A stretch of 64,000 bases of DNA. Origin: Hyphomicrobiaceae bacterium (lineage in GTDB: Bacteria; Pseudomonadota; Alphaproteobacteria; Rhizobiales; Devosiaceae). The notes under the pieces were generated by a model. The model was given only the letters and a program-made list of their open reading frames with translations. It did no database searches and had not been told where the DNA came from. The stretch spans positions 124,001 through 188,000 of the forward strand of contig JACKJG010000008.1 of NCBI GenBank assembly GCA_020638065.1, given 5' to 3'. Below, piece by piece: positions 7,585 through 15,636 of this stretch (position 1 is its first letter; the number at the start of each line of letters is the position of its first letter). A program made the position numbers and the translations under genes.

Positions 7585-9765
7585 ATGGCGAATTACCAGG
7601 AGTTGTTGAGCAAAGCGATATCGGCTTTGCCGGAGAACAACGGCGCGGCGCGGCGGGAAGTATATGAACGCGCGCGCAAGGCACTTGTGGCGCAGCTCCG
7701 GGGTATTACGCCGCCGTTGCCAGCGCGCGAAATCACGCAGCATCGTCTGGAACTCGAAGACTGTATTCGCCAGGTCGAACAGCAGGCGACCGAGAATATT
7801 CTGGGTGGATTCCGTCAGTTAGACGACGAACCGTCGCCGAGCCCGGCACCCCAGGTGCGTCCGCGCGGCGCCGATGGCGAAAGTGAAATGGTGCCGGAGC
7901 CGATGGCCGAAGCTGCGCCTGCACCTGAGCCCGTGGCGGAACCCGAGCCGGCCCCGGAACCCGAACCTGTTGCGGCGCCCGAGCCGGAGCCAGTGGCGGA
8001 GACGCAACCCGAGGTTCCGGTGAAAAGCGCCGAAGCCAAACCTGCTGCGGCGCCTGCCATGGCTGAGAGCGTTTCGGCAGAACCCGAGGCGCAAAAGCAA
8101 CCGGCACAAGCCGAGGCGCCTGCCTACGATGCCCAGGCAGAGGCAATCGACGATATTATCGCGCGCGCCGATGCAGACCGTCAAAAAAGCGGTTCGCCGG
8201 CAAAGCCCAAGGCAAGCGGGGGGCCGGGCGTGCCACGCGCCGTTGCCGAAGCCCAGATGGCTGACGTGGCGGTAGAAGAAGCGCCCGCAATCATTGCCCA
8301 TCCGCATCATTTTGACAGCGAGTCCGAAACGCTGGTCGAGGACGAGGCCAACGCGGTCCCGCCCGAGCCACCGGTGAAAGCCGGCCCGGTTGAACCGGCT
8401 TCACCACCGGTGCCGGCGACCGATCCCCGCATCAAGAAGCCAAGCGCTGCGGAACTGATCCGAAGTGCGCAGGCGGGTGTTGATGCGGAAAACACCAACC
8501 AAGTCTCGAGCGCTGCGGTTGACGCCGCCATGTCGCAGGTTCGCGAAGTCGAACTTGATGATGCCGTTTCCGTCGAAATGGATGACGAGGAACGTGAAGC
8601 GCAATCCGTCGTTGATCGCGCGATTCAGATTCTCGATCGGGAAGCGCGCGGAGAACATGACGAGGACCAGTCGGACGATGATGAGCCGATGGTTGAGCAC
8701 GACGACGATCTGCCTCTGACGGCGGATCGCGGCGCCCAAAGCGGCCGGGGCCGGATGGCCATGGCGGCCGATGATGACATGTTGTCGAGCGATGACGAAG
8801 AGAGCGGCGGCAACGCCCTGACGATCTTCCTCGTGATTGCGGTTGTCTTGCTCCTGCTCGTGGGCGGTGGCACATTCTGGGCATGGCGCGAGGGCTACAT
8901 TCCGCTCGACGACATTTTCGGCGGCAACGGGCAGACCGTCGCAACGGCTGATGCCGGCGACACCAATACGACTTTGGTTGAAGACCAGACTGGACCGGGC
9001 AACACGGCGACCAATGCGGACGCCGTGCAGCCGGCCGATCAGGCAGCTGCCGTGACCGATGAAACACCGGCCACGGAAGAGCGGCTGGTTGCCGACCAGA
9101 CACCAGCGGTGACCGATCAGCCGAGCGGTGGTGAGGAGCGGTTGGTTGGGGACGAAGAACGCACCGTCGATCCGGCCATCGACAGCACGCAGACTGCGGA
9201 TGATGCGACAAGCGCGGGTGCACAATCCTTGTTGCTCGAAGCATCCTCGACCGGTCAGACCGGCGCGGTGCCCTATTCGGGGACCGTCAGCTGGGAGCGG
9301 AGCGTTGATGAACTCGGCGAGCCGACGCTGATCGGCAAGGCAACCATTCCGGCCCGCAATCTCAGTGTTCAGGTTCTGATCCGGCGCAATGCCGACCCGA
9401 CCCTGCCGGCAAGCCATTTGTTCGAGGTCGAGTTCAAGACGTCCGACACGTTCGTTGGCGGTTCGATCGCCAGCTTCGGCGGCATTCTGTTCAAGAATGA
9501 AGAACTCGTCCCGGGCAAGGCGCTTGTGGGTGCTCCGGCACGGATATTCGAAAACATGTTCCTGTTCGCGCTCAGCTCTTCGGAGCAGGACGTCAAGAAC
9601 AACGTTCCGCTGATGCGGGACGACAAGTGGATGGATCTGGCGCTGATCTATGGCACCGGCCGACAGGCGATCATCACGCTTGAAAAGGACGATGCCGCGC
9701 AGCAATTGTTCGACGACGTGTTCGCGGCTTGGGACGCCGCCGCACAGCAGCAGGCTGGAAATTAG
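7585..9765 (+). CDS. Large single-pass membrane protein, Pro/Glu-rich, function unknown
   Basis: A 726-residue protein with four parts. Residues ~1-75 form a compact helical N-terminal domain (YQELLSKAISALPENN...). Then follows a long Pro/Ala/Glu-rich disordered region (PEPEPV-type repeats, ~90-400). One membrane helix lies at ~411-432 (IFLVIAVVLLLLVGGGTFWAW). After an Asp/Thr-rich linker, a conserved C-terminal domain of ~170 residues begins near SGTVSWERSVDELGEP. The topology puts the N-terminal region in the cytoplasm and the C-terminal domain in the periplasm (inference). It follows purA but need not be functionally linked. Confidence 0.75.
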   Translation: MANYQELLSKAISALPENNGAARREVYERARKALVAQLRGITPPLPAREITQHRLELEDCIRQVEQQATENILGGFRQLDDEPSPSPAPQVRPRGADGESEMVPEPMAEAAPAPEPVAEPEPAPEPEPVAAPEPEPVAETQPEVPVKSAEAKPAAAPAMAESVSAEPEAQKQPAQAEAPAYDAQAEAIDDIIARADADRQKSGSPAKPKASGGPGVPRAVAEAQMADVAVEEAPAIIAHPHHFDSESETLVEDEANAVPPEPPVKAGPVEPASPPVPATDPRIKKPSAAELIRSAQAGVDAENTNQVSSAAVDAAMSQVREVELDDAVSVEMDDEEREAQSVVDRAIQILDREARGEHDEDQSDDDEPMVEHDDDLPLTADRGAQSGRGRMAMAADDDMLSSDDEESGGNALTIFLVIAVVLLLLVGGGTFWAWREGYIPLDDIFGGNGQTVATADAGDTNTTLVEDQTGPGNTATNADAVQPADQAAAVTDETPATEERLVADQTPAVTDQPSGGEERLVGDEERTVDPAIDSTQTADDATSAGAQSLLLEASSTGQTGAVPYSGTVSWERSVDELGEPTLIGKATIPARNLSVQVLIRRNADPTLPASHLFEVEFKTSDTFVGGSIASFGGILFKNEELVPGKALVGAPARIFENMFLFALSSSEQDVKNNVPLMRDDKWMDLALIYGTGRQAIITLEKDDAAQQLFDDVFAAWDAAAQQQAGN

Positions 9766-10397
9766 CCGGACGGGAGCAATCTCCCGTCCCGCATTTCATA
9801 GGACCGGTCGGCGAACTCACCTGTGTCGCCCTCGAGGTGGCTGATCACCAGCGTAATCCACCTGTTTTCTCCGGTAAGCTTTTTGATGAGCAGGCGCATC
9901 TGGCCCACCAGTTCCGGATCGAGCGAAGCGAAGGGCTCGTCCAGCAGCAGAATTGGCTTGTTGCGCAACAGGGTCCGCGCCAGCGCAATTCTTTGTTGCT
10001 GGCCGCCCGAGAGCCTGTCGGCCCGCTGATCAGCGTAAGCGGCAAGACCAACTGTTTCCAATGCCGAAAGGATTGCCGGTTCGGTGCCGGACAAATCGCG
10101 CGGCGCGCCGAGGCGCACATTGTCCCTGGCGCTGAGATGGCCAAAAACGTTGTTGGACTGAAAAAGGATCGAAACCGGACGTCTGGCGACAGGCAATTCC
10201 AACATGCTGTTTCCTGCCAGTTGGATGGTCCCGCCATGCGGAGTGGCGGAGCCGGAAATCAGATCGAACAGGGTCGACTTGCCAGATCCCGAGGGGCCGG
10301 AAATCGTGGTGACCGTGCCGGGCCCTGCGGTGATGTCGTAGCGAAATGATGGTCCTTCGCCGGAGTAAGCGAAGCGCAGGTTTTCGATTTCAAGCAT
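9762..10397 (-). CDS. thiQ: Thiamine ABC transporter ATP-binding protein
   Basis: Energises uptake of thiamine and phosphorylated thiamine. Walker A GPSGSGKST, the signature LSGGQQQRIALAR, Walker B ILLLDEPFASLD and the switch His in LVISHLEGD are all present. 211 residues is normal for ThiQ, which is shorter than most ABC ATPases. The chosen ATG overlaps the end of thiP by eight bases, as expected for a coupled operon; an upstream in-frame start would lie well inside thiP. Third gene of thiBPQ. Confidence 0.93.
   Translation of the reverse strand: MLEIENLRFAYSGEGPSFRYDITAGPGTVTTISGPSGSGKSTLFDLISGSATPHGGTIQLAGNSMLELPVARRPVSILFQSNNVFGHLSARDNVRLGAPRDLSGTEPAILSALETVGLAAYADQRADRLSGGQQQRIALARTLLRNKPILLLDEPFASLDPELVGQMRLLIKKLTGENRWITLVISHLEGDTGEFADRSYEMRDGRLLPSG
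9769..9788. terminator. Terminator-like hairpin at convergent gene ends
   Basis: A perfect 8-bp stem (GACGGGAG / CTCCCGTC) with loop CAAT lies just after the stop of the Pro/Glu-rich gene. It falls inside the last codons of thiQ, because the two convergent genes overlap by four bases. There is no clear T-tract. Confidence 0.45.
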
Positions 10398-11955
10398 CGG
10401 TATGTCTTCCTGCGATGAGACGCGGCAGAACCAGAAACACCGCAAAGTTCAGCACAAGCAGGATGGCGGTCATGGCCGCTGCGTCGTTGGTGCGGTAGGC
10501 GCCCAGCGCCCGGTTGATGGCCCAGGGCAGGGTGGCGAATTGCTCGGTGCCGAAGAGCGCGATGATGCCGAGGTCGCCGAGCGAGAAGCAGAAAGCCATT
10601 GCCAGAACCGTACCGGCCGAGGTTCGCATCAGCGGCCATTCGATGAAGCGCCAGCGCGTCAGCGGGCCAAGGTCGAGACTCTGAATGAGCTTGCCGTAGC
10701 GGGCCGCGATGGCGTCGGCGGCAGGCGCCATGCTGGACAGGGCAAAGGGAAGCGCGAGCAACACGCTGCCAATGATCAGGGCAAAGGGTGCGGCCGATTG
10801 CGGGGCGAAGCCCATGGCCCGGACGATAAGGAAGAGGCCAAGTGAAATAACGACCGCCGGCGTCAGAAGGTAGGCATAGGCCGGCAAGAGCAGGGCAGTT
10901 CGCGCCGGACGCGATCGCAATCCGGCGCGGGCAAGGGACAGTTGCAGTGCCAGAATTGCGGTGAGCAATGCGCTTGCCGTGCCAATCAAAAGACTGGTTG
11001 TCAGAGCCTGCCAGAATGACGGCAGGGCGAACAATCGCAAAAGGTTTTGTGCCGTCAGGCCGCGCAGGAGTGGAGCGATCAGCGGCGAGACGTAGAACAG
11101 TAAACCCATGGCAACGATCAGGGCCGAGATGGCGCTTCCGGTCGCGCCCGGCCGCCAGACATAGCCGCGATGAGTTGCCGTTTCGCCAAATTGAGGCGCC
11201 GCCAACAGAACCGGCAGGATCACGACGAGGCAGGCCAACATCTGGACAAGCGCAAGTTGCGCCGCGCCGCCGAGATCGAAGCTCTGGCGGACCGCGCCAT
11301 AAATGGCGACTTCGAAGGTCTGATTGGCGGGCCCGCCGCCAAGCAGAAACACTACCGGGAAACTGGTGAAACACAGGAGAAAGACCAGCCCGATGGCGCC
11401 GGGCAGGGCGGGTGCCAAGGCTGGCCAGTCGACAATTCTGATGCGCTGCCATGGGCCAAGACCAAGGCATTGCCCGAGTTTCAAGCGGTCTGCCGGAATG
11501 GCGTCGAGCCGGTCGATCAGGATGCGTGCGACCAAGGGTGCATCAAGCACGGCATGGGCGAGCACGATGCCATGCAGGCCGAAGATCGACCAGTTCCATG
11601 TGACCCCGAGCGCGCTCGTGGCGTCGGCAATGAGGCCTGCACGGCCCCAGATGGTCAACAGACCAAGGGCGACCGCGATGGCCGGCGCGACGATGGCCGA
11701 GGACAGGATCGAGATGGTGAGCGCGCGTCCGCGAAAGTTGAGACGGCTGAGGGCAATCGCTATGGCGGTTCCGGAAATCGTTGCCACGGTTGTGGATATC
11801 GCCGCCTGCGTCAACGTCATGCGCAACAGATCGGCGATGTCGATTGCTGGCGCGGCTGGATTTTCCGGCGCGGCAAACAGGGCGGCGAACAGCGCGGCAA
11901 TCAGCAAGAGAATTGCCGCGCCGATTGTCCATCCGACTGTCTGCCGCGAAAGCAT
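10390..11955 (-). CDS. thiP: Thiamine ABC transporter permease
   Basis: Inner-membrane permease of the thiamine importer. About 12 hydrophobic segments are arranged as two copies of the binding-protein-dependent permease domain, a fusion typical of ThiP. EAA-loop-like segments occur in both halves (DRLKLGQCLGLGPWQRI and ARYGKLIQSLDLGPLTRWR). 521 residues fits the family. The ATG used opens directly on the first hydrophobic helix and lies 14 bases after the thiB stop. Works with ThiB and ThiQ encoded either side. Confidence 0.93.
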   Translation of the reverse strand: MLSRQTVGWTIGAAILLLIAALFAALFAAPENPAAPAIDIADLLRMTLTQAAISTTVATISGTAIAIALSRLNFRGRALTISILSSAIVAPAIAVALGLLTIWGRAGLIADATSALGVTWNWSIFGLHGIVLAHAVLDAPLVARILIDRLDAIPADRLKLGQCLGLGPWQRIRIVDWPALAPALPGAIGLVFLLCFTSFPVVFLLGGGPANQTFEVAIYGAVRQSFDLGGAAQLALVQMLACLVVILPVLLAAPQFGETATHRGYVWRPGATGSAISALIVAMGLLFYVSPLIAPLLRGLTAQNLLRLFALPSFWQALTTSLLIGTASALLTAILALQLSLARAGLRSRPARTALLLPAYAYLLTPAVVISLGLFLIVRAMGFAPQSAAPFALIIGSVLLALPFALSSMAPAADAIAARYGKLIQSLDLGPLTRWRFIEWPLMRTSAGTVLAMAFCFSLGDLGIIALFGTEQFATLPWAINRALGAYRTNDAAAMTAILLVLNFAVFLVLPRLIAGRHTDA

Positions 11956-11969
11956 TCTCGCTCTCTTCT

Positions 11970-12959
11970 CTAGCGGAATGCAGCCAGCATTTCGCTGGTC
12001 CATGCTGCGGCATTGGCCGCGACCTGGTCGTCGGGCAGCAGCAGGGTCTTTTCGGGTTGCGGGTCAAAACCCTCGGGCAGGTCGACGGGCAGAACCGGAT
12101 ACATCCAGTTTGTCGTCGGGATGATGTTCTGAGCCTTTTCGGACACCAGATAGGTCAGGAACTGATTGGCCAGATCCTTGTGAGGCGAGGATTTGAGAAT
12201 TCCAGCCACTTCGATCTGCAGATAGTGACCTTCGTCGAAACTGGCGGCTTCGTAGGAAAAGTCATCCTCGGCGATGCGATGATAGGCCGGAGAGGTGGTG
12301 TAGGAGAGGACCATATCGGCCTCGCCCTGCAGGAACAGGTTGTAGGCGGCCGACCAGTCGGCGGTCATGGTGACGACATGAGGGGCGATCTCTGCCCAGG
12401 CCTCGTTTGCATCGTTGCCATAAGCAGCCTTGACCCAGAGGACCAGCCCCAATCCGGGCGTAGCGGTGCGCGGGTCTTCAATGACAATCTTGAGGTTGTC
12501 GTCTTCGCCCGCCAGTTCCTGAAAATCGTGAGGTGGTTCGGCCAGATCAGCCTTGCGATAGACGAAGGCGAAGTATCCGAAATCGAACGGTACGAAATCG
12601 GGCGCACTCCATCCGGTCGGAATTTTCAATGCGCCTGTGTCGACCGAATGTTCGGTAAACAGGCCAGTGTTGCGGGCTTCCTGGACGGTTGCCGTATCGA
12701 GGCCGAGCACGATATCCGCCTTCGTCGCCGGCCCTTCCAGCTGCACGCGGCGCAAGGCGCCGATGGAACTGTCGGCGGCGACGAAATCAAGCGTGCAGGC
12801 ACATTGGGCTTCAAACCCCTGTTTGAGCAACGGCCCCGGACCCCATTCAGCGGCAAAGGCGTCGTAGGTATAGATAGTGAGGGTGGGTTTCTCGTCCGCT
12901 GTTGCGGGCGTTGTGAAAGCCAGCGCCACAAGAAGGGTCAGAACGGGAATACGCGACAT
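11970..12959 (-). CDS. thiB: Thiamine ABC transporter substrate-binding protein
   Basis: Periplasmic receptor that delivers thiamine, TMP or TPP to ThiPQ. A signal peptide (VLTLLVALAFTTPATA) is followed by the typical opening LTIYTYDAFAAEWGPGP. Family landmarks FVPFDFGYFAFVY, IEDPRTATPGLGL and YTTSPAYH are present. 329 residues matches ThiB. The frame stays open far upstream through the riboswitch and the opposite-strand thiN, but only this ATG gives the signal peptide. Expression should fall when TPP is abundant because of the riboswitch in its leader. Confidence 0.94.
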   Translation of the reverse strand: MSRIPVLTLLVALAFTTPATADEKPTLTIYTYDAFAAEWGPGPLLKQGFEAQCACTLDFVAADSSIGALRRVQLEGPATKADIVLGLDTATVQEARNTGLFTEHSVDTGALKIPTGWSAPDFVPFDFGYFAFVYRKADLAEPPHDFQELAGEDDNLKIVIEDPRTATPGLGLVLWVKAAYGNDANEAWAEIAPHVVTMTADWSAAYNLFLQGEADMVLSYTTSPAYHRIAEDDFSYEAASFDEGHYLQIEVAGILKSSPHKDLANQFLTYLVSEKAQNIIPTTNWMYPVLPVDLPEGFDPQPEKTLLLPDDQVAANAAAWTSEMLAAFR

Positions 12960-13024
12960 GTCGATCTCCGGGTCGGCCATGTGCGCGGGGGAAGAAACTG
13001 CAAGTGCCTGAACTGGCGCTTGCC

Positions 13025-13113
13025 ATCTCGAACTTCCTCCGCCAGCATGATCTGGTTCAGGTTCAATGGGTAAAGTCTCAGCTTCGCCTCGCGGCGAAGC
13101 ACCCCAGCGAGAT
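13025..13113 (-). promoter_or_regulatory. TPP riboswitch (THI element) in thiBPQ leader
   Basis: On the minus strand the P1 helix arms ATCTCG and CGAGAT enclose the conserved CTGAGA, an ACCC segment, GAACCTGA and the terminal GGAGGAAGTT. A GC-rich extra hairpin (GCTTCGCC...GGCGAAGC) fills the variable arm before CTGAGA. It ends about 65 bases before the thiB ATG, consistent with control of translation or transcription by thiamine pyrophosphate. Confidence 0.93.
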
Positions 13114-13142
13114 GGGCCGAGCCTATAGGGAGCTTCGCGCAA

Positions 13143-13838
13143 GTGCAATCGGATTTGAAATTGGCAGCGGAAAACCACCTCCGGTTTGAAGGACCGCTGG
13201 TGATTGTTGGCGGCGCCGGGTTTTCGCGCGCCGACCTTTTGACCTTGCAGGATGCGGGTGCCGCAATTGTCGGCGCGGACGGCGGGGCAGATGCGGCGCG
13301 GGATGCGCAGGTGATCCCTGAAGTGGTGATCGGCGATATGGATTCGCTGATTCACGCCGATGAATGGCAGGAGCGGACGCGGCTGGTCCGCATCGCGGAG
13401 CAGGAAACCACCGATTTCGAGAAGTGCCTTTATTCGACCGAGGCGCCAGTCACGGTGGCGCTGGGTGTAACGGGGCGGCGTTTCGATCACACGCTGGCGG
13501 CTTTGGATGTCGTGGCGCGATATGGTGACAATCGCCGGATCATTCTCGTCGGCGAGGAAGATATCGCAATTTCGTTTTCCGGGCCGTTCGGGTTCTATGC
13601 CGAAACAGGCGAGCGGGTTTCGGTCCATCCGCTCAATCCGGTCAGGTTTGCACACTCCGAGGGGCTTTATTATCCGCTCAATGATCTGACGTTGGCGCCG
13701 GGCGTGAAAACCGGGACCTCGAACACGGCGCTTGGCGGCGACGTGTCCATCGTTCCCGCCGAGGGCGAAACCGGTGTCTGGCTCCTGATTGTCGGCAAGC
13801 GGCACCTCATGCGGTTTGTGACCGAACTGGGCGATTGA
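13143..13838 (+). CDS. thiN: Thiamine pyrophosphokinase
   Basis: Makes thiamine pyrophosphate from imported thiamine and ATP. Diagnostic motifs are ADGGAD, VIGDMDS and TDFEKCL, followed by LGVTGRRFDHTLAAL, all in the usual order for the catalytic domain. The C-terminal half has the thiamine-binding beta region (GLYYPL...TGTSN). 231 residues is normal. The GTG start is uncertain, since other in-frame TTG codons follow. Divergent from thiBPQ and its TPP riboswitch, so import and activation of the vitamin are encoded back to back. Confidence 0.92.
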   Translation: MQSDLKLAAENHLRFEGPLVIVGGAGFSRADLLTLQDAGAAIVGADGGADAARDAQVIPEVVIGDMDSLIHADEWQERTRLVRIAEQETTDFEKCLYSTEAPVTVALGVTGRRFDHTLAALDVVARYGDNRRIILVGEEDIAISFSGPFGFYAETGERVSVHPLNPVRFAHSEGLYYPLNDLTLAPGVKTGTSNTALGGDVSIVPAEGETGVWLLIVGKRHLMRFVTELGD

Positions 13839-13910
13839 CCCCGGTCCAAGCCTGGCGTTGATATTTTCCGGCCGCTGGAACAGACTTGATCACCAAAACG
13901 GGGGATGACA

Positions 13911-14507
13911 ATGGTTGAACTGGATCAGGACCAACAGGCGATGAAGGCGTCGATCCGCAATGGAGCCCTGGTGCTCGGCGGTGTCGGCTTCGTGATCGTG
14001 GGGCTTCTGGCCTATTGGCTGTTGGGCAGTCAGGGCGATCTGATTAGGGCAGGTGGCGGTGCCGTCATCGGTGCGCTGGCAGGGTTTGGCCTGTTTCGCT
14101 GGAACTTCACGTCGCGGTCGAAGGGTGCGGCCTGTGCGAAGTGCGGGTCGGTTTATTCGATTTCGCGCACGGACCGGAATGAGGTTTTCAAATCCAGCGA
14201 AAACAAGATGGAGCGGGAGGCGCAGGCGGACGGCTCGACCAAGGTCACAAGCTGGGTCGAAGAAGTCTATGACGTCACCGAGACCTATACCTGTTCGAGT
14301 TGCGGGGACGTGACGACGAAAAACTTCACGACGACCCGGCGCAAGGACGAAGAGGAGCGTATCGAGGGCCCGCGCGGGCTCGGCCGGGTCGATGGGGAGG
14401 CGGGGCAGGACAGTGCCACGGGAATGGACATAGAAGCGGCCGAACCGGACGCGCCGCCGCCTCCGCCAACACCGCGCGGCGGCACAACGGGCCGGACGCG
14501 CAACTAG
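13911..14507 (+). CDS. Two-helix membrane protein with zinc-ribbon motif
   Basis: Function unknown. Two membrane helices (ALVLGGVGFVIVGLLAYWLL and AGGGAVIGALAGFGLF) are followed by a soluble region with paired CxxC motifs (CAKCGS and CSSCGD, about 55 residues apart) that probably bind zinc. The C-terminal tail is Pro-rich and disordered. The second of two close ATG codons is preferred because GGGGGA lies five bases before it. It stands between thiN and convergent rpoH with no obvious operon partner. Confidence 0.7.
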   Translation: MVELDQDQQAMKASIRNGALVLGGVGFVIVGLLAYWLLGSQGDLIRAGGGAVIGALAGFGLFRWNFTSRSKGAACAKCGSVYSISRTDRNEVFKSSENKMEREAQADGSTKVTSWVEEVYDVTETYTCSSCGDVTTKNFTTTRRKDEEERIEGPRGLGRVDGEAGQDSATGMDIEAAEPDAPPPPPTPRGGTTGRTRN

Positions 14508-14513
14508 GCGCGA

Positions 14514-15413
14514 TCAGGCGTCTTCGTGGACGAGGGCCGGTGCTGCCTGGCCTGACAAGTTGCGCATTTTCTGCTGAACTTTCTCGAAGGCGCGCACCTC
14601 GATCTGACGGATACGTTCGCGGGAAACGCCATATTCCTGCGCCAGCTCTTCCAGTGTGGTCGGGCTTTCCTGAAGCCGCCGGGCAAGGAAGATGGCCTTT
14701 TCGCGATCGTTGAGCACGTCCATGGATTCGTTGAGCATGGCCATGCGTTCCTGATATTCCTCGCTTTCGCCGAGGACTTCTTCCTGATCAGGCGCGTCGT
14801 CGACAAGCCAGTCCTGCCATTCCGAACTGCCTTCGTCGGCGCGCATAGGTGCGTTCAGCGATGCGTCGCCGCTCAGGCGCTCATTCATCGAGACAACATC
14901 GTCTTCGCTCACGTGCAGGGTCTGGGCGATCTGCTTGATCTGATCGGGATGCAGTGCGCCGTCATCGAGGGCGGCGATCTGACCCTTGACCTTGCGCAGG
15001 TTGAAGAACAGGCGTTTCTGGGCGGCAGTCGTGCCGATCTTGACCAGCGACCACGAGCGCAGGACATATTCCTGGATCGAGGCGCGGATCCACCACATGG
15101 CATAGGTGGCGAGGCGGAAACCCTTGTCGGGGTCGAAGCGTTTGACTGCGTGCATCAGCCCGACATTTCCTTCCGAAATGACTTCGGAAATCGGCAGGCC
15201 GTAGCCGCGATAGCCCATGGCGATCTTGGCCACGAGACGAAGATGCGAGGTGATCATCTTCTGCGCCGCTTCGGCGTCGTCATGTTCCTGATAGCGTTTG
15301 GCGAGCATGAACTCCTCGTCGGGCTCCAGCATGGGAAATTTGCGAATTTCCTGCAGGTAGCGCGACAGACCGTTGTCGCTCGTCAGCATGGGTAGATTGG
15401 ATTGCTGCGCCAT
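14514..15413 (-). CDS. rpoH: RNA polymerase sigma-32 factor (heat shock)
   Basis: Directs RNA polymerase to heat-shock promoters. Sigma-70 regions are clear: region 1.2/2 with RYLQEIRKFPML and LRLVAKIAMGYRGYGLPISEVISEGNVGLMHAVKRFDP, the region 2.4 segment TYAMWWIRASIQEYVLRSWSLVKIGTT, the RpoH box QKRLFFNLR, and region 4 with LEELAQEYGVSRERIRQIEVRAFEKVQ. 299 residues is typical. Related bacteria often have two rpoH genes, so whether this is rpoH1 or rpoH2 cannot be told. Two perfect palindromes lie upstream. Confidence 0.96.
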   Translation of the reverse strand: MAQQSNLPMLTSDNGLSRYLQEIRKFPMLEPDEEFMLAKRYQEHDDAEAAQKMITSHLRLVAKIAMGYRGYGLPISEVISEGNVGLMHAVKRFDPDKGFRLATYAMWWIRASIQEYVLRSWSLVKIGTTAAQKRLFFNLRKVKGQIAALDDGALHPDQIKQIAQTLHVSEDDVVSMNERLSGDASLNAPMRADEGSSEWQDWLVDDAPDQEEVLGESEEYQERMAMLNESMDVLNDREKAIFLARRLQESPTTLEELAQEYGVSRERIRQIEVRAFEKVQQKMRNLSGQAAPALVHEDA

Positions 15414-15556
15414 GGATTTGCCTTTCGTCCCTCCCCGGAGCGGCCCGCGTTTGGCACCGCTTCAAGGCTACGTTTTCCGCCGTTCCGCCGTTGCAAACGC
15501 GCGGACACCGGGAAAACGAGACCTTCATATAGGTCCGGTTCCTTACGGTTCCAGAC

Positions 15557-15571
15557 TTTTGCGTCGCAAAA
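15557..15571. promoter_or_regulatory. 15-bp palindrome upstream of rpoH
   Basis: TTTTGCG-T-CGCAAAA is a perfect inverted repeat about 145 bases upstream of the rpoH ATG. It could be an operator or a weak terminator after rluD, since both genes read in the same direction. Confidence 0.4.
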
Positions 15572-15598
15572 ATGACCGGGGGCCTTCACATGTTGTTT

Positions 15599-15614
15599 AT
15601 CGTAATATTACGAT
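15599..15614. promoter_or_regulatory. 16-bp perfect palindrome in rluD-rpoH gap
   Basis: ATCGTAATATTACGAT is fully self-complementary and AT-rich in a GC-rich setting. A dimeric regulator could bind here. No family can be named from the sequence alone. Confidence 0.4.
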
Positions 15615-15636
15615 GATTGCAAATCCGGAATGGTGC

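Noticed and set aside
8401..9705. 434-codon minus-strand frame within the Pro/Glu-rich protein gene
   Set aside because: It shows no domain features and opposes a gene with proper membrane helix, start and codon use.
11970..13805. A 611-codon open frame on the minus strand covering thiB, its leader and antisense of thiN
   Set aside because: Only the last 329 codons show ThiB sequence and a signal peptide. The upstream part crosses the TPP riboswitch and runs opposite to a clear thiN gene, as expected from GC-rich shadow frames.
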